In this document: positions 24,001 through 34,659 of the stretch, piece after piece
How the letters are laid out: every line of letters begins with the position of its first letter
Numbering within the stretch: the stretch's first letter is position 1
Source: Dermatemys mawii
Taxonomy: Eukaryota; Chordata; Testudines; Dermatemydidae
Direction of reading: 5' to 3'
Assembly: GCA_007922305.1 (NCBI GenBank)
Contig: ML677343.1
Span: 28,773,915 to 28,837,914 of the forward strand
DNA length: 64,000 nt
Notes under the pieces: model-generated
Seen by the model: only the letters and a program-made list of their open reading frames with translations
Told to the model about the DNA's origin: nothing
Database searches by the model: none
Translations under genes and position numbers: made by a program

Positions 24001-26995
24001 CGCAGCTGAATATTCCGGGCCCCACAGCTGTGCAGGAAGCACTTGGCAGCCTTACTGTCATCGCCACCTTAACCCTTCCCCGACTCTTAATTTCCCACAA
24101 CTGTAAACATTAAAATAAAAAATCGATATTAATCACTGAAACAGCAAAAAACAAAAACTGAATTCTGCCTAGCCTAGGAATAAGGAAGAGGAGTCATCAG
24201 CTGTCAACCAGCCAGCTTTCTCTCCACAGTGCAAGAACTTGTCCTTCAGATAAGACATTACTAATAGGGACTGGATAGTAGTTTGCAGACACGCAGAAAT
24301 ACTACATTGAGAGAACATTATTAAGGTAGCCTAGTCAAGCACTCAAAAGTTAGCAAATGTGTGGTTCATTCAGCCTTAATTTGGCCCCTTGTGCATATCC
24401 ATTATGATAGTCACTATGATAGTCACTAATTCAGAGGTGGGCAAACCTGTAGGCCTATATTAGAGGGTCCATGCTCAGTTGCTCAGTAGGGCTGGCACAC
24501 GCGTGGTCTGGCCAGCAGTAGGAGCTGCAAGGGCTTGCTTAGGGAGAACAGACTCATTGCAGATTATAGATGCTAACATTGAAGACATTTCTCCAGGCAG
24601 GTGCAAATTGTATTACCTTTGGCCAAATTTGGACAGGTTTTCGTAGAAACTGCGAAACTCTGATACAAAGGCCCACCTACCTCCCCCATTCCCTTATTTT
24701 AAGTGCCTGATCTAAAGTATGGTGGTGCTCACCCTTTTGAACAAAAAGGTTGCTAGAATTTGTGACATGAGCAAAACAAAACCTCAGCTTGGTACTTGAA
24801 AATGGCTAAGCCATTTTGGCTGATTTTTTAAATTCCATCTGAGGCAGACACTTGGCATGGAAAATTTCAGCTCAAATGATTAAAGTTTGGCAAAATTATA
24901 AGCAGCTGAAAACAGGATCTTATAATGAGAAGTGTCAGGCCACCTTAATATCAGGAATATTTTTTCAGGATGTGCACCATCTGACATTGAACAATGAGCA
25001 CCTGCAGCTGCCATTGACTTGGGGTTGTGGGCTATCAGCCCTTCAGAAAATCAGGTGAAGAGTGTGCTGTTCATCCAATTATTTTATTTTTAAAGAGAGA
25101 TGCTGAGCTTTTCCTGCAGTTGCTGGATGGCTCTACTGCAGCAGAAGCTGTAATTCAAACTGCATTACAGGAGGAGAAGGTTCTTCAAAATTGGCACGGA
25201 GTCTCTAATTGGTATTGTGGCTTGAAACCGTTTCCTCCTTAACACCCCTGCTCAGCAGGTCTGACCACATTCCCGTAGACGCACGTGGCAAAATGCTTGG
25301 TGCCTTCAGTGGGAGCATGACTGGGCCTGTTATGCTAAAACTACCGTAGTCCTTTTGCACCCCATATCCTTTTCTAAGGCTCAAACAGCGGTGTTTGCGC
25401 AGAATTCAGTGACCAAAGCTAAGCGTGTGCACTGTTTTTGAGTCATTTGCTATGATTTCCAAGTCTGCTTGGTTTGTGTGGGCTGTGGACAAGCATCTTT
25501 TAAATCAGGGTAGTAGCTGAAACATGACCTAGGCTGTTTCAGCCGATCATATGCTGTATTGGAAAGTAAGGACGTGATGGACAACTTGATGTTTCACAGG
25601 AATCTGCCTATAGTATTACAGTAGACCTCATGCTATTCAGGGAAGTTGTTCAGCAGTCAGAAGGCAAAAAGGAGAAATCTCAGGGCATTTTCCAAGGCTG
25701 TGTCTAAGCTAGATTTTCCAGCTGCGATTGAGGGGTGCTGTCAAATGTGGTTCCTTGCTCAGCCTTTGCTAAGCTCTACTGTCCTGTAGGTATAAGTAAA
25801 AGTCAGCTGAGTTTACTCAGTGTCAATTGAATTGTCTAAAAACAAACCATGGTGGGCTGATTTGCTACGATGAGCGCGCTGATCATTGTTCATCCTGTCC
25901 ACGTCAGCAGTACAATAGAAAGCAACACAGGATATAAAGGAAGCTGTGTGGGTTGTGGGGTTTTGTTTTTTTTTTCCTTTTCAAAGCTAGTGAGCATCCC
26001 CAGCTCCCATTGTATTAAATGAAAGCAGTGGGTGCTCCACATCGTCCATTAACTCAGTTAGTTTTGTGTGGGGAGGACATGCTGAAAGGTTCTTGTGCAG
26101 ATTCAGCTTGTGGCTCAAAACGTCTGAGTTTGGATCCTCCTCTGGAATGTCTTTCAACTTGTTCTTGCTTCATGTGGCATTTTTAAGCCTCTTCTGAGAG
26201 TCTAATGGCTCGGTCAAATGCAACTAAGTCTTGGGGTGTTCTCTCTCCAGAGTCTCTTAATGAATGGTGCTGCTACTCAGACAGCTGTGCTCCAGCCACT
26301 TGGCACCATTTCACCAAGTGAGACGGCACTGTGGTAGTCTTTGTGTTCCATCTCAAGGACCCTTCTGCATCTTATAGTTAGAGCTTGCTTGTGTGTCTCC
26401 ATAACAAATCTTCCAAACAGAAGTATTGGGAAGGAGTGCCAAGTCATGGGCTTTTGCGTGCAGCAGCTGGATTAACAAGTATACATCTTGTGTCTTCTCT
26501 CAAAATGATAATTTAAGATAAACCTTGGTTTTCTTTGTTCTTAGCACTATATAGATGTGGAAGAAGCTACAGTAGTGGGCCTAAAGAGTTTACAGTCTGT
26601 AGCTGAAAAGGAATCTCGCTCTGTGAAATAAAAACAACTGAGGTTCTGTCCACATTGAGTCCTGGGCATGTTTAAGCATGGTTCTAAATCAAGGGTGGGC
26701 AAACTTTTTTTGGCCCAAGGGCCACATTGGGGTTGCAAAATTATATGCAGGGCCAGGTAGGGAAGGTTGTGCCTCCCCAAACAGCCTGCCTCTGCCCCTA
26801 CCCACCTCAGAATCCCCGACCCATCCAACACCCCCTGCTTCTTGTCCCCTGACCGCTGCCTCCAGAGACCCCACCCCCTATCTAAGCCCCCCTGGCTCCT
26901 TGTCCCCTGAACACTGCCTCCCGAGACCCTACACCATCCTAAGTGCCTCCCAGGATCCCAACCCTGTCTGCTCCCTGTCCCCTGACTTCCCCGAC

Positions 26996-27048
<53 letters not shown>

Positions 27049-29399
27049 AGACCCCTGGGACGCTCTGCCCCTTATCCAACCCTCTTACCATGCTGCTCAG
27101 AGCAGCAGCCCAACCAAAGCTAGACGCGCTGCCCCGCCCCCCAGAGCGCTGCCCACGTGCTTGTGTAGCTCCGGGGTGGGAGCTCAGGGGCCGGGCAGGA
27201 CGTTCCCGGGCCATAGTTTGCCCACCCCTGTTCAAATCATTTCACGCTAAACTGACTTTAATACGGAGTCAGCTGTCATAGGGTTAGGCCCAACACTATT
27301 TAAACCACTTCAGTGTGAAGGTAAAATAACTGCTTCAGGAATCATGGTTTTGAATGGCTATATTACAAGAATAGATGGGGTTTGAGGGGTGCGAGTTGCC
27401 CTGTAGGAAGTAGCATGTGCTTCTGATTTTATACTGAGATTACCAGCTGTCCTTGTCTTTATGTTACAGAGATAAATGTTGGACTCAAATGGGAAAGTAG
27501 AGAGAGCTAATCGTAACAAAAGTTTTGCAAACTTACAACAAAGTAACGGGCACGGCCTTAGAATTCTCTTTGGAGCTCCTGTCATGGAGCACTATTCCTA
27601 TAGAGTCTGAGAGAGCTTTCTAAGCTTGGCTTGCTGTTCTAGGAAATATAACTGTACATTTTTTTTTTTTTTGCATATTCATAGTCATCAGCAATTTTGA
27701 TAGCAAAATTAAAACAGAAGAAATTAAACAGGTGGCTTTTGCTGTGCCTCCTTAAGCTTTATTCCAAACAGTCCTGGATCTTCTGGTCATATTCCATATT
27801 TAGATTTATAGGGTGTCCCAGAACAGTGGTCCCAGTTTGCAAATGAGGAATGTAGGACAATTCCCCCTCCCCCATTCCTCCCTCCCACTGGTTGATTTAA
27901 ACTTGACTATTTGATTGGTGAATTTAAACCAATGCTTTTCTAAATTCTGGGCATGGGAGTTCTGAGGACTGAGTTTCGGGACTATCACTGGGGACTCTCA
28001 AACTAACAAAAAATCCCCAACAAAAAGTTACAGTTGTAGTTTGCAGTTGTGGATACCTCTCTCTGAGGTGACTGGCATCTGTCAGACTCCGATCTCCTTT
28101 TTTAAAAAAGGCGATAAAGCAATTTAAGGCCGTAGGTACTTTGGAGCTGTTTTTCTATGGATGATAATGTTACCTGGCCTACAGATTTAAGATGCCCTAC
28201 AGATTTATCTGGCATACAGATTTAAGGTGAGATTTTCAAAAACACTCATCATTGGTCTAACTCTGCTTCTGTTGAAGTCAATAGCAGTTGGTCAATGGAA
28301 GTCAAGTTAAGTCAAAGCTGATTGATTTTAAAAATCCCACTCTCAGTGAATAGTCTTTATTTTCATGCAACACCACTTCACTAATCCTAAATTTAGTACA
28401 GGCTAGACTCTCCGTGAGTTACACTCCATCTTCTGGAAGCCAAAGGAACAACACTGTCAGATAATACCACTGCTCCCATAAAACCTTCATAACTTCTCCT
28501 TGCCCAGCAAATCTTCCTTTCTTCTTTTTCCTCCACATTTTCCTTGGGTGTTTAATAGACTGAAACACTTAATAATACTAGCGAGAGCAGTGCTACTTCT
28601 GCTGTTTCCTAAAGCCTTTTTCATGCTGCTGAGAAAGTGAAACTCTACTTTAGTGGATCCCTGTTGAATAACTCACTTACTTACTTAAATTTGAACTGTT
28701 ACAATAATCACTTTTAAATGTAACAGATATGAAATAACTCCCCTCTTCATTCTATTGGTTGCACTGATATTTAACAATCACTGTTAAATATTTTGCACTA
28801 GTCTGCAAAACCACTAAGTTGTTTGTTTGTTTGCCTATCCTAGGTTTACCTATGGGCACGCTGGCACTGTCTGCAAGGAATTTGTTTATATCTCAGGGGG
28901 CCACGATTACCAAATCGGTCCCTATAGAAAAAATCTCCTTTGCTACGATTACCGCACAGATGTCTGGGAGGAAAAGCGGCCAATGATCACTGCTCGGGGG
29001 TGGCACAGCATGTGCACCTTGGAGGACAATATCTATTCCATTGGTGGCAGTGATGACAACATAGAAACCATGGCACGCTTTGACATTCTGAGTGTGGAAT
29101 CTTACAGCCCTCAGTGTAACCAATGGACCAGAGTGTCTCCCTTGTTTCAAGCAAACAGTGAGTCTGGAGTGGCAGTCTGGGAAGGCAAGATTTATATTCT
29201 TGGAGGCTATAGCTGGGAAGAGACTGTCTTCTCCAAAACTGTCCAGGTGTATGACAAGGAGAAAAACAAGTGGTACAGAGGAACTGACCTTCCCAAAGCT
29301 ATTGCTGGTGTGTCTGCATGCGTCTGTGCGTTGAAACCCAGAAAGGAGGACAAAAAGAAAAAGACAAAAACAAAGAAGCATCAGGATCGAGGAAGATGA
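15013..29399 (+). CDS. KLHL36: KLHL36, BTB-BACK-Kelch protein, complete coding region (4 coding exons)
   Basis: KLHL36 is a probable substrate adaptor for CUL3 ubiquitin ligase (family knowledge): BTB binds CUL3 and the Kelch propeller binds substrate. The coding exons are 15013-15072, 19144-20217, 21598-21755 and 28844-29399, giving 1848 bases or 615 residues plus TGA. Human KLHL36 is recalled as 616. The BTB domain spans about residues 42-150 ([19 protein letters not shown], then [15 protein letters not shown]). The BACK domain spans about 155-260 ([19 protein letters not shown]). Kelch repeats run from about 293 to 600 with recurring double-Gly turns ([49 protein letters not shown]). A lysine-rich tail ([12 protein letters not shown]) ends the protein. 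The ATG is chosen because [20 protein letters not shown] matches the known N-terminus. No frameshift or stop interrupts it. Gene order with COTL1 and USP10 supports the call. Confidence 0.97.
15073..18410 (+). other. KLHL36: KLHL36 intron (before main exon)
   Basis: This is AT-rich intron with no exon recognised. SINE-like fragments include TAGTTCCTACCCTGAAGAAC (about 17007) and GTGCCCCAAAGAGCTTACA (about 17643), relics of the MIR-like family seen whole at 47580-47815. A hAT fragment follows at 17783-17980. Confidence 0.7.
17783..17980. mobile_element. hAT-type element, 3' fragment (GGTTGCCGATCCCTG end)
   Basis: This is a CpG-containing GGCCAGTAACGG...GGCCAGTAAACAAA block in AT-rich intron. 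It ends CCAAAGGTTGCCGATCCCTG, the complement of the hAT terminus CAGGGATCGGCAACC. The left end is missing, so no target duplication can be checked. Confidence 0.65.
18420..19130 (-). mobile_element. CR1 LINE, 5'-truncated 3' end, antisense to KLHL36
   Basis: The minus strand of 19113-18907 encodes the C-terminal end of CR1 ORF2 ([40 protein letters not shown]). The CR1 3'UTR then continues to about 18420, with phrases such as AGGATACTGGACTAGATGGAC. The copy is truncated, with frameshifts and an A-rich insertion near 18690. Its 5' end abuts the KLHL36 splice acceptor: recognisable CR1 sequence (ATACCATGGATTTATA, plus strand) reaches about 19128, only 15-16 bases before exon base 19144. Confidence 0.9.
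19144..20217 (+). CDS. KLHL36: KLHL36 main exon (BTB, BACK, first Kelch repeats)
   Basis: The exon has 1074 bases (358 codons, phase 0 at both ends). It starts VYRWADHSS after the acceptor ATTTCAG and ends CNQWIK before donor GTGAGA. It holds the whole BTB and BACK domains and about one and a half Kelch repeats. The acceptor lies directly next to an antisense CR1 element (see 18420-19130). Confidence 0.97.
20452..20570. mobile_element. Short palindromic MITE ('GGTGCCTAA' type)
   Basis: CAGATTTTCAACTCCCATTT at the left and CCTATGAAAATCTGCCCC at the right are inverted relatives. The core ATCTTTAGGTGCCTAA matches the element at the window start. Confidence 0.55.
20827..21090. mobile_element. 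Compound palindromic MITE (GGTCTACACT ends)
   Basis: The ends are GGTCTACACTGTGGGGG and TAGTGTAGACATACCCCC. Inside are nested hairpins: ACTTCAGCTATG / CATAGCTGAAGT with a 7-base loop, and AATTTAGCGC...GCTAAATCG. It carries no coding sequence. Related TCTACACT...AGTGTAGA elements lie at 37577-37755, 38752-39035 and 56400-56615. Confidence 0.75.
21098..21371. mobile_element. Long-inverted-repeat MITE (CTTGGAGCTA arms)
   Basis: The left arm CTTGGAGCTAGGGGTGTGAT and the right arm ATCACACCCTTAGCTCCAAG are reverse complements with few mismatches, and similarity continues for about 50 bases per arm. It lies head to tail against the previous MITE. Confidence 0.75.
21598..21755 (+). CDS. KLHL36: KLHL36 Kelch exon
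   Basis: The exon has 158 bases. It starts [15 protein letters not shown] after TTTTGCAG and ends AGLP plus AG of a split Arg codon before donor GTAACC. The Kelch signature [20 protein letters not shown] is clear. Confidence 0.96.
23500..24150. repeat. Unclassified GC-rich insertion with internal direct repeat
   Basis: A sharply GC-rich block sits in AT-rich intron. Near its left edge is a perfect hairpin GATTTCAGC / GCTGAAATC, and ATCGAT motifs occur at both edges (about 23528 and 24121). CTGTGCAAGAAGCCCTTGGC (about 23659) recurs as CTGTGCAGGAAGCACTTGGC (about 24026). No protein domain was recognised in any frame. It may be a nonautonomous element of unknown class. Confidence 0.45.
24432..24560. 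mobile_element. hAT-type element, left end only
   Basis: CAGAGGTGGGCAAACCTGTAGG matches the left terminus of the 45472 copy. The preceding 8-mer CACTAATT fits nnnTAnnn. No right terminus is seen nearby, so the extent is a guess. Confidence 0.5.
26690..27230. mobile_element. hAT-type nonautonomous element with (CA)n array
   Basis: The left end CAAGGGTGGGCAAACTTTTT is mirrored by the right end CATAGTTTGCCCACCCCTG. The C-rich body repeats CTTGTCCCCTGA phrases. A pure CA dinucleotide array occupies about 27000-27047. The flanks TTCTAAAT and TTCAAATC look like a diverged 8-base duplication differing by an indel. The long open frames inside are low-complexity and non-coding. Confidence 0.8.
27000..27047. 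repeat. (CA)n microsatellite
   Basis: About 24 uninterrupted AC units lie inside the hAT element; this array is likely length-polymorphic. Confidence 0.95.
28844..29399 (+). CDS. KLHL36: KLHL36 last coding exon
   Basis: The acceptor TATCCTAG ends at 28843. The first base completes the split Arg codon, then [19 protein letters not shown] follows. It holds the last Kelch blades and the basic C-terminal tail, with TGA at 29397-29399. The open frame upstream of 28844 is intronic read-through and is not part of the protein. Confidence 0.96.
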
Positions 29400-29815
29400 C
29401 GCAGCTTGGGAACCTTGTAACTAATCATCTCTTTCAAATCTTCATCTTTTGAAAAAAGAAACCAGTTTCTGAAACCTTAGAGAACATGTGGTCAAACCTC
29501 TTTGGGTGAGGATCACGTGAATGTAACTACTACTGCTGAATGGTGGTGAGGTTGCAAAGGGTGCTATGCTACCCATCCCGTACATTTAGGTGTAGTCTGT
29601 TACTTCTGTGGTTCTTAACTTTTACACACTTATAATAATAACAATATAGGTAAAAAAATTTTAAAAATTGAGAATTTTTTGGCTTAGAAAATTAAATGAC
29701 GGGGAGGGGAAAGAGGACCAAACATCGGTTTGAAGATACAAAAGAAGTCTAGAAGCAGTTGCTAGTGAAAACTGATATGGATCTTGTTGTAAATCCTGAT
29801 TATTATTTTTTTTCC

Positions 29816-29821
29816 ATTAAA
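29816..29821 (+). terminator. KLHL36: Candidate proximal poly(A) signal ATTAAA
   Basis: This is a variant hexamer about 420 bases after the stop, preceded by a T-rich tract and followed by GTTGTGAG. It is the weaker candidate for a short 3'UTR form. Confidence 0.35.
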
Positions 29822-31848
29822 TTTTAATTTACAATACTTTCTAGAGTTGTGAGTATCAGATTTCTGGTATGCATGAGTAACTATTCAGAATATACATATG
29901 TCCAGGCATCTTGGTAAACAAATGACACTTCTGTACTCTTTCGTTTCAGAGGACATTATTAAGTGAGCAGAGTGTGAGTGCTCTGGTCCAGACATGGCCA
30001 TGTAACTGATCTGTGCTCAGTTTGTGAGCTCTGCTAGTCTTTCCAGTGGTGCAATGGTCTGCAAGATCCAAGGGAGGTGACATAACCTTTATGTCACTTT
30101 TTAATGACTAAAACTGTGCAAAACTTTCATAACAAAACCCAAAACCACATTTGGCTTTGTTGATTATTATTTTTTTCCCCTTCTTTCTAGTTCAGGATAA
30201 GGTTTTTTTAAACCTTTCAGAGAATCTGAATGGATTTGTTGCTTTGGGCAGAAGTTACATAGAACTTGGTCCTTACTTTAAACCAGATGAGACAAGTAGA
30301 CTTCATTGTGAGTTATTGGGGGCGGGGAAGGGAAGGTGTTGAAATCAAAAGCTCAAAATGAATTTGAGACAAAGAGCAAACCCATCCTACAAAGGGCAAT
30401 GGGCTGGGGAAAAGAAGTTTGCAGGAGCTGGGAACTGCTGAATTTAGCATGGGTCTAGCAATGACCTCTACCAGTCAGTGCAAGGGGCCATTAACAGACT
30501 CTGGATGAGAATCTAACCCAGTACTCCTTAATCAGGTGGCTGAAACACTGTTCCTCTTGGAAGAATCGGCTTAACATGGGGAAAAGTTGTGGTGGATTCT
30601 TGGGGTTCCATCTGTGGCACAGATGACTGAACTAGTGGGAGAATCATATATTGGAGTAGGATCAAGGGAAACTGACTTACGCGTACCACACTAAAGAAAT
30701 ATTGATAGACTTTCACACAAGAAACAGCACTGGGTTAAAGTGCCCCAGCAGGATTAACATAGACTAATGTCCGTGTGTTTTAGAAATCACACCCCTGGAG
30801 AGTGCATTACCCACTATGTAAAATCCTTCTGTCATTCCATCGTCCACTAGCATGGTTGTGTCTACTGCAAGTATTTAAATTTGCCAACTGACTGGCCAGC
30901 CTTCAGAGCAGTTTACAAATGGGCCTTTTGTTTGATTTGCCAGAAATTAAGAATCAGCCATCTCATACTGTCTCTGTAATTTTTATAACAACAATTAATA
31001 ATAATTCCAGGCCATCGATTACTATTTCTCATCCCAACACAAAGCAATTTTTAGAATTTTTTGAAACTTTTGTACTTTTTATAACACATTTTGCTAATAC
31101 CTAGTCTCTAGTTTGCCAGATTGTTATTTACTATTGAAGTTTCTGCCCTATAATCGTGGTCCTATTGTTATAGTCAGGAACTCATAATTTGTTGACTCTT
31201 TCAGGCTTTGTGTATAGTCCGTTGTGATGTGATGCAGCTGTTAAAGCAGCATTTACATTCTCAGCATTGTCAGGTCTATAATTGTGACTATTGTAAGGTT
31301 TTCACTGGCAGTTCAGATAGTCAGACTTGCTGATAAACGCTCTTTTATTGTCACTGGGTGATCCACTGAGTGAATTTCAAGAGCCTTTATTTAAAGTTTT
31401 GCTTTGGTGCTATTGATCCATTTTCTCTACATTCCTTCCAAGTCCCTCTCCATGCACATCTCCATCAGTGTGCAACATAACCATGTACTTCAGATCTGCC
31501 TTTTTCCTTTTATCCCATGTAGAAGGGAAGTCCTGCCTACTTTTTTCTGCTGGGGTGTATTGGCCTTATTAATGTGAAAATTCTTCTAAGAAAAACTTGT
31601 TTGCACTATAAAAGAAAAATAATTTTCAACATCATTTGGAGTTTGGGGAATTTTGCGTCCTCCTTATCCATCAATAGGAATAGGAATCAGTTAGGGGTTT
31701 TTTTTGTATTGAAAGTGGCACCTTTTGAATAGCTGGAGTGAAAGAAAAGAAACAAATGATGCCTTGTGACACAAAAAGATTGACGAAAACTGCCTTGAGG
31801 TATATAAGTCGTAAAAACCCTCTGGATATCTTTGGGTGTTTTTCTTAC

Positions 31849-32512
31849 TGTGACGGAGTCAGACCAGAAGGCTATAGGAGAGTGCTGGAAGGCAGGTATA
31901 TTAGTCTCAGGATGTGCAGGTCCCTGTTCCCTGGATAACCAAACAAAGGCTACTCCAGGCCAATCAAGACACCTGGGGCCAATTAAGAACCTTCTAGAAA
32001 GGAGTAGAAACAGCTAGCCTAATTGGGACACCTGAAGCCAATCAGGGACTGGCTGAAACCAGATAAAAACCTCCCAGTTAGTCAGGTGGGCTGTGGGTGT
32101 CAGGAGCTGTGGAAGGAGGTTGTGCTGTTGGTGAGACTCAGGGTTGGACAACATATCATACTGAAGGAAGGAGGCCCTGAGGTAAGGGTGAAGTGGAGTT
32201 TGAAGAAGCGGAGACTGCTGTGGGGAAGTAGCCCAGGGAATTGTATTGTGTTTTGTGCCTAAAAGGTCAGCCATCTTAGCTGATACTATTAGGGTCCCTG
32301 GGCTGGAGTCCGGAGTAGAGAGTGGGCCCGGGCTCCCCCACCCCTTTTCCATCTTCCATACTGGCCTGTGATGAAGGTAACTCACTAGGCGGTGACTCTT
32401 GCCAATTATACTGAGAAAGGGAGGTCACTCTGGGGCCTACATGAGTTTCTGAGGCCCCTAAATCTGCCAGGAAGCGCAGGACCCACAAGTACAAACTTGA
32501 AGCTTTGTCACA
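31849..32512 (+). mobile_element. Solo LTR (TGTGAC...GTCACA) with TTAC target duplication
   Basis: The element begins TGTGACGGAGTCAGACC and ends GCTTTGTCACA, with a 6-base terminal inverted repeat and TG/CA ends. TTAC stands immediately on both sides (31845-31848 and 32513-32516), a 4-base duplication as in Gypsy or endogenous-retrovirus integration. A TATA-like AGATAAAAAC lies near 32060. No internal gag or pol is present, so this is a recombined solo LTR. The phrase is remembered as an abundant turtle repeat. Confidence 0.85.
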
Positions 32513-32873
32513 TTACACAATAGAAACTATTAAATTTAACAAAGTTACAAAAAGTCCTCTATGTGCAGTAATGATACCTATTACATTGCATGAGGAAATA
32601 AGTGGGTTTTTTTGTAGTTTGTTTAACTGTTCCTAAAAAGAGAGAAGGGAATTTTAGTTAGACCAAAAGGATTAGCTGATTTAGGTATCTGAAAACTTGT
32701 TTGTTGACTGGCAACTCCTACTTCATCTTTGTACAACCCTTTTCATGTGTAAATACACAACATGATTCCCCAAGATGCTTCTTTGTTTCTACTAATTGGC
32801 TGCTTTTCATATTTTTTTTGTTTTTATTGTATATGCTTGTGTGTTACATTCTTGATGTGTTTACAATTTGAAA

Positions 32874-32879
32874 AATAAA
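32874..32879 (+). terminator. KLHL36: Candidate distal poly(A) signal AATAAA
   Basis: The canonical hexamer is preceded by several TGTA/TGTG elements and followed about 20 bases later by TGTTTGTGTGCATTGTTT, a classical GU-rich downstream element. Confidence 0.65.
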
Positions 32880-32899
32880 ACATCAGACTTTATTCCTGT

Positions 32900-33800
32900 T
32901 TGTGTGCATTGTTTACACCCTAACTGATTTTTCTCTTTATTGATAACCTGAAAGGAAGTAATTCTTTTTGTAACTATTTCAGAGGTGGTGTCAATAGCAT
33001 GAGCACAAACTTTTTAAACTGGACAAGGTATAGATGGTAGCTAGTTCTACTGTTGCTCAATTAATTACATTTTGAGGGAGTAGAAGAACTAATTTGTATC
33101 TGGTGAATCCAAACACACCCAAAAATGGTTGATTCTGCCCCCCTTCTCAGCAAAGCATTTGATAGTCAAAACGTAGAAGACCCATTTCAGTTTCCAATGA
33201 AATCAAAAAGCCTATTCCAGTGAGTTGGATCAAGTCCTAGTGAATCCGCAGTACAAAACGTATTTGGTTATGCAAAATATAAGCCCAGTACTACAAACTC
33301 TTAGTGGGAGGAGTAACCCTTATTCACATAGCACCATGGGAGTCAGGGGCTACTCATGTGTACTTGCAGGATCAGATGGTATTACAGAATATTTTGGGGT
33401 GTACTGTGCATTATTTACATACATTTACACCTGTCAAAAGAACAGATTATTACTATTTGTAGCTACAGGCCCTAATGGGAGTTCGACTCCTAATGAAATT
33501 GGTATTTATGTACTTATTCGTATGGCCTACTCACCTCATTAAATACATGTTATTGAACTATGCCACACTGCATTTTAAAGTGACCTGTAAACACAGCTTC
33601 TTCATATTGAAACACTTTGGAATAAGACTCTGACTCTATGATGTCCTGGGATCCTTGCAAAAGCAAGATGTGTATCTCCCAGGAGGAACATTTCTACATG
33701 CAGTGACAGTGAATTCACACTTTTCTGGTTGATTGGCAAAATACCCATTTGGTTTATGAAAACACAAAAAAAGGTTGGTTGAGGATCAGAAGGAGAGTGG
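32900..33800. other. Intergenic, nothing recognised
   Basis: AT-rich sequence after the KLHL36 poly(A) signal with short random frames only. Confidence 0.5.
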
Positions 33801-33814
33801 AGAAGTGTAAGGTA

Positions 33815-33995
33815 GAACATTGTGTTGTCAGAAACCTCGTGTGCCCATTGCTTTCACAGACTTCATTTGTGATCTTTGCAAATCACAGAATTTCCTCTTG
33901 CCTTGGTTTCCCCTTCCACAAAAATGGGGATAAGTAACTATTTTTATCTCATTTTGAGAAGGCACCTAATACAAAGTGCTATAGAAGTTCAAGAT
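33815..33995 (+). repeat. MIR-like SINE fragment
   Basis: CCTTGGTTTCCCCTTCCACA, then AAAATGGGGATAA and AAGTGCTATAGAAGTTC follow the order of the MIR core and tail (cf. CTCAGTTTCC...AAAATGGGGATAAT). The tRNA-related head is missing. Confidence 0.75.
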
Positions 33996-34109
33996 TTTTA
34001 TTCAAGACAGCTATCAAAATGCTCTCTTTCTTTCTTTCCCACACAAATACACCCTGGCATTACCATGTCATGTAATTAATGTTGGTAACTTCAATATTGC
34101 CAATACAAA

Positions 34110-34658
34110 TGTCTTGGGGCACCCTCAGGAAAAGTTACACAAATCACCCAGGTCAATATATGCTTTAGATCTTATCCAAAAATCATGCTGCAGACAATTC
34201 CTTTAGTAACTAAACTAAAGGTTTATTAATAAAAGAAGAGTTATTAAATGGTTATAGGAATCATATACCTTACAATTGCTTTCATAATCTGTAGGTCAGG
34301 ATAATACGCAGTAATGGTAAGTCTGCTGGCTTGCAGTAAGTCTCTCTGGAAACCCCCAAAAGATTGGGGGTCATCAGTCCTTGGTTCAAAGCTTCCTTGT
34401 TAGAAATCACAGTCCAGAGAAGTGGAGCAGAATGGAAAACAAAGATGTCATGTCATGGTCCCCTCTTTTACACTTTCAGCCCATGTGCCTGTAAAGTTCC
34501 TGGCACAAAGATGGAGTCTTAAATCGCTTCTTTACATGCCTTGTGTCCTCAGCCAGCCTCAGTTTTTTCTCTGAAATGTCTCCAGATTTATCACAAATGT
34601 GCAACAGTGGTGATACGTTAGTGTAAACATGGTCACCTTTCTTTTCTACAGTGTCACA
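34110..34658 (-). mobile_element. LTR of an endogenous retroelement (minus orientation)
   Basis: On the minus strand it starts TGTGACACTG and ends GGTGCCCCAAGACA. AATAAACCTTTAGTTTAG (plus 34210-34227 reversed) gives a poly(A) signal in the expected part of the R region. No target duplication was found and no coding sequence is attached. The ends are approximate. Confidence 0.6.
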
Positions 34659-34659
34659 C

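Larger units (their letters stand above)
21756..28843 (+). other. KLHL36: KLHL36 intron 4
   Basis: The intron is 7088 bases, donor GTAACC and acceptor CCTATCCTAG. It contains a poly-A run (21793-21809), an unclassified GC-rich element (23500-24150), the left end of a hAT element (24432 on), a complete hAT element with a (CA)n array (26690-27230), a hairpin repeat at 25990-26042 and a fragment near 28215-28335. At 22130-22890 there are no recognisable exons or repeats. No exon-like open frame was accepted. Confidence 0.75.
29400..32895 (+). other. KLHL36: Probable KLHL36 3'UTR
   Basis: After the stop codon there is no other gene. The first weak signal is ATTAAA at 29816. The strong candidate end is AATAAA at 32874, followed by a GT-rich tract. 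The UTR would be about 3.5 kb and would contain the solo LTR at 31849-32512. The choice between early and late ends cannot be made from sequence alone. Confidence 0.6.

Noticed and set aside
27000..27047. Possible CRISPR-like or satellite array
   Set aside because: It is a simple CA dinucleotide run without spacers; no CRISPR is expected in a vertebrate nuclear genome.
26547..27281. Several open frames of 98-190 codons on both strands
   Set aside because: They arise from a CA repeat and the C-rich body of a hAT element; poly-Thr-His and poly-Cys-Val runs are products of the microsatellite.
28827..28843. Upstream extension of the last KLHL36 exon frame
   Set aside because: The bases include the splice acceptor CCTAG; homology to Kelch starts only at 28844.
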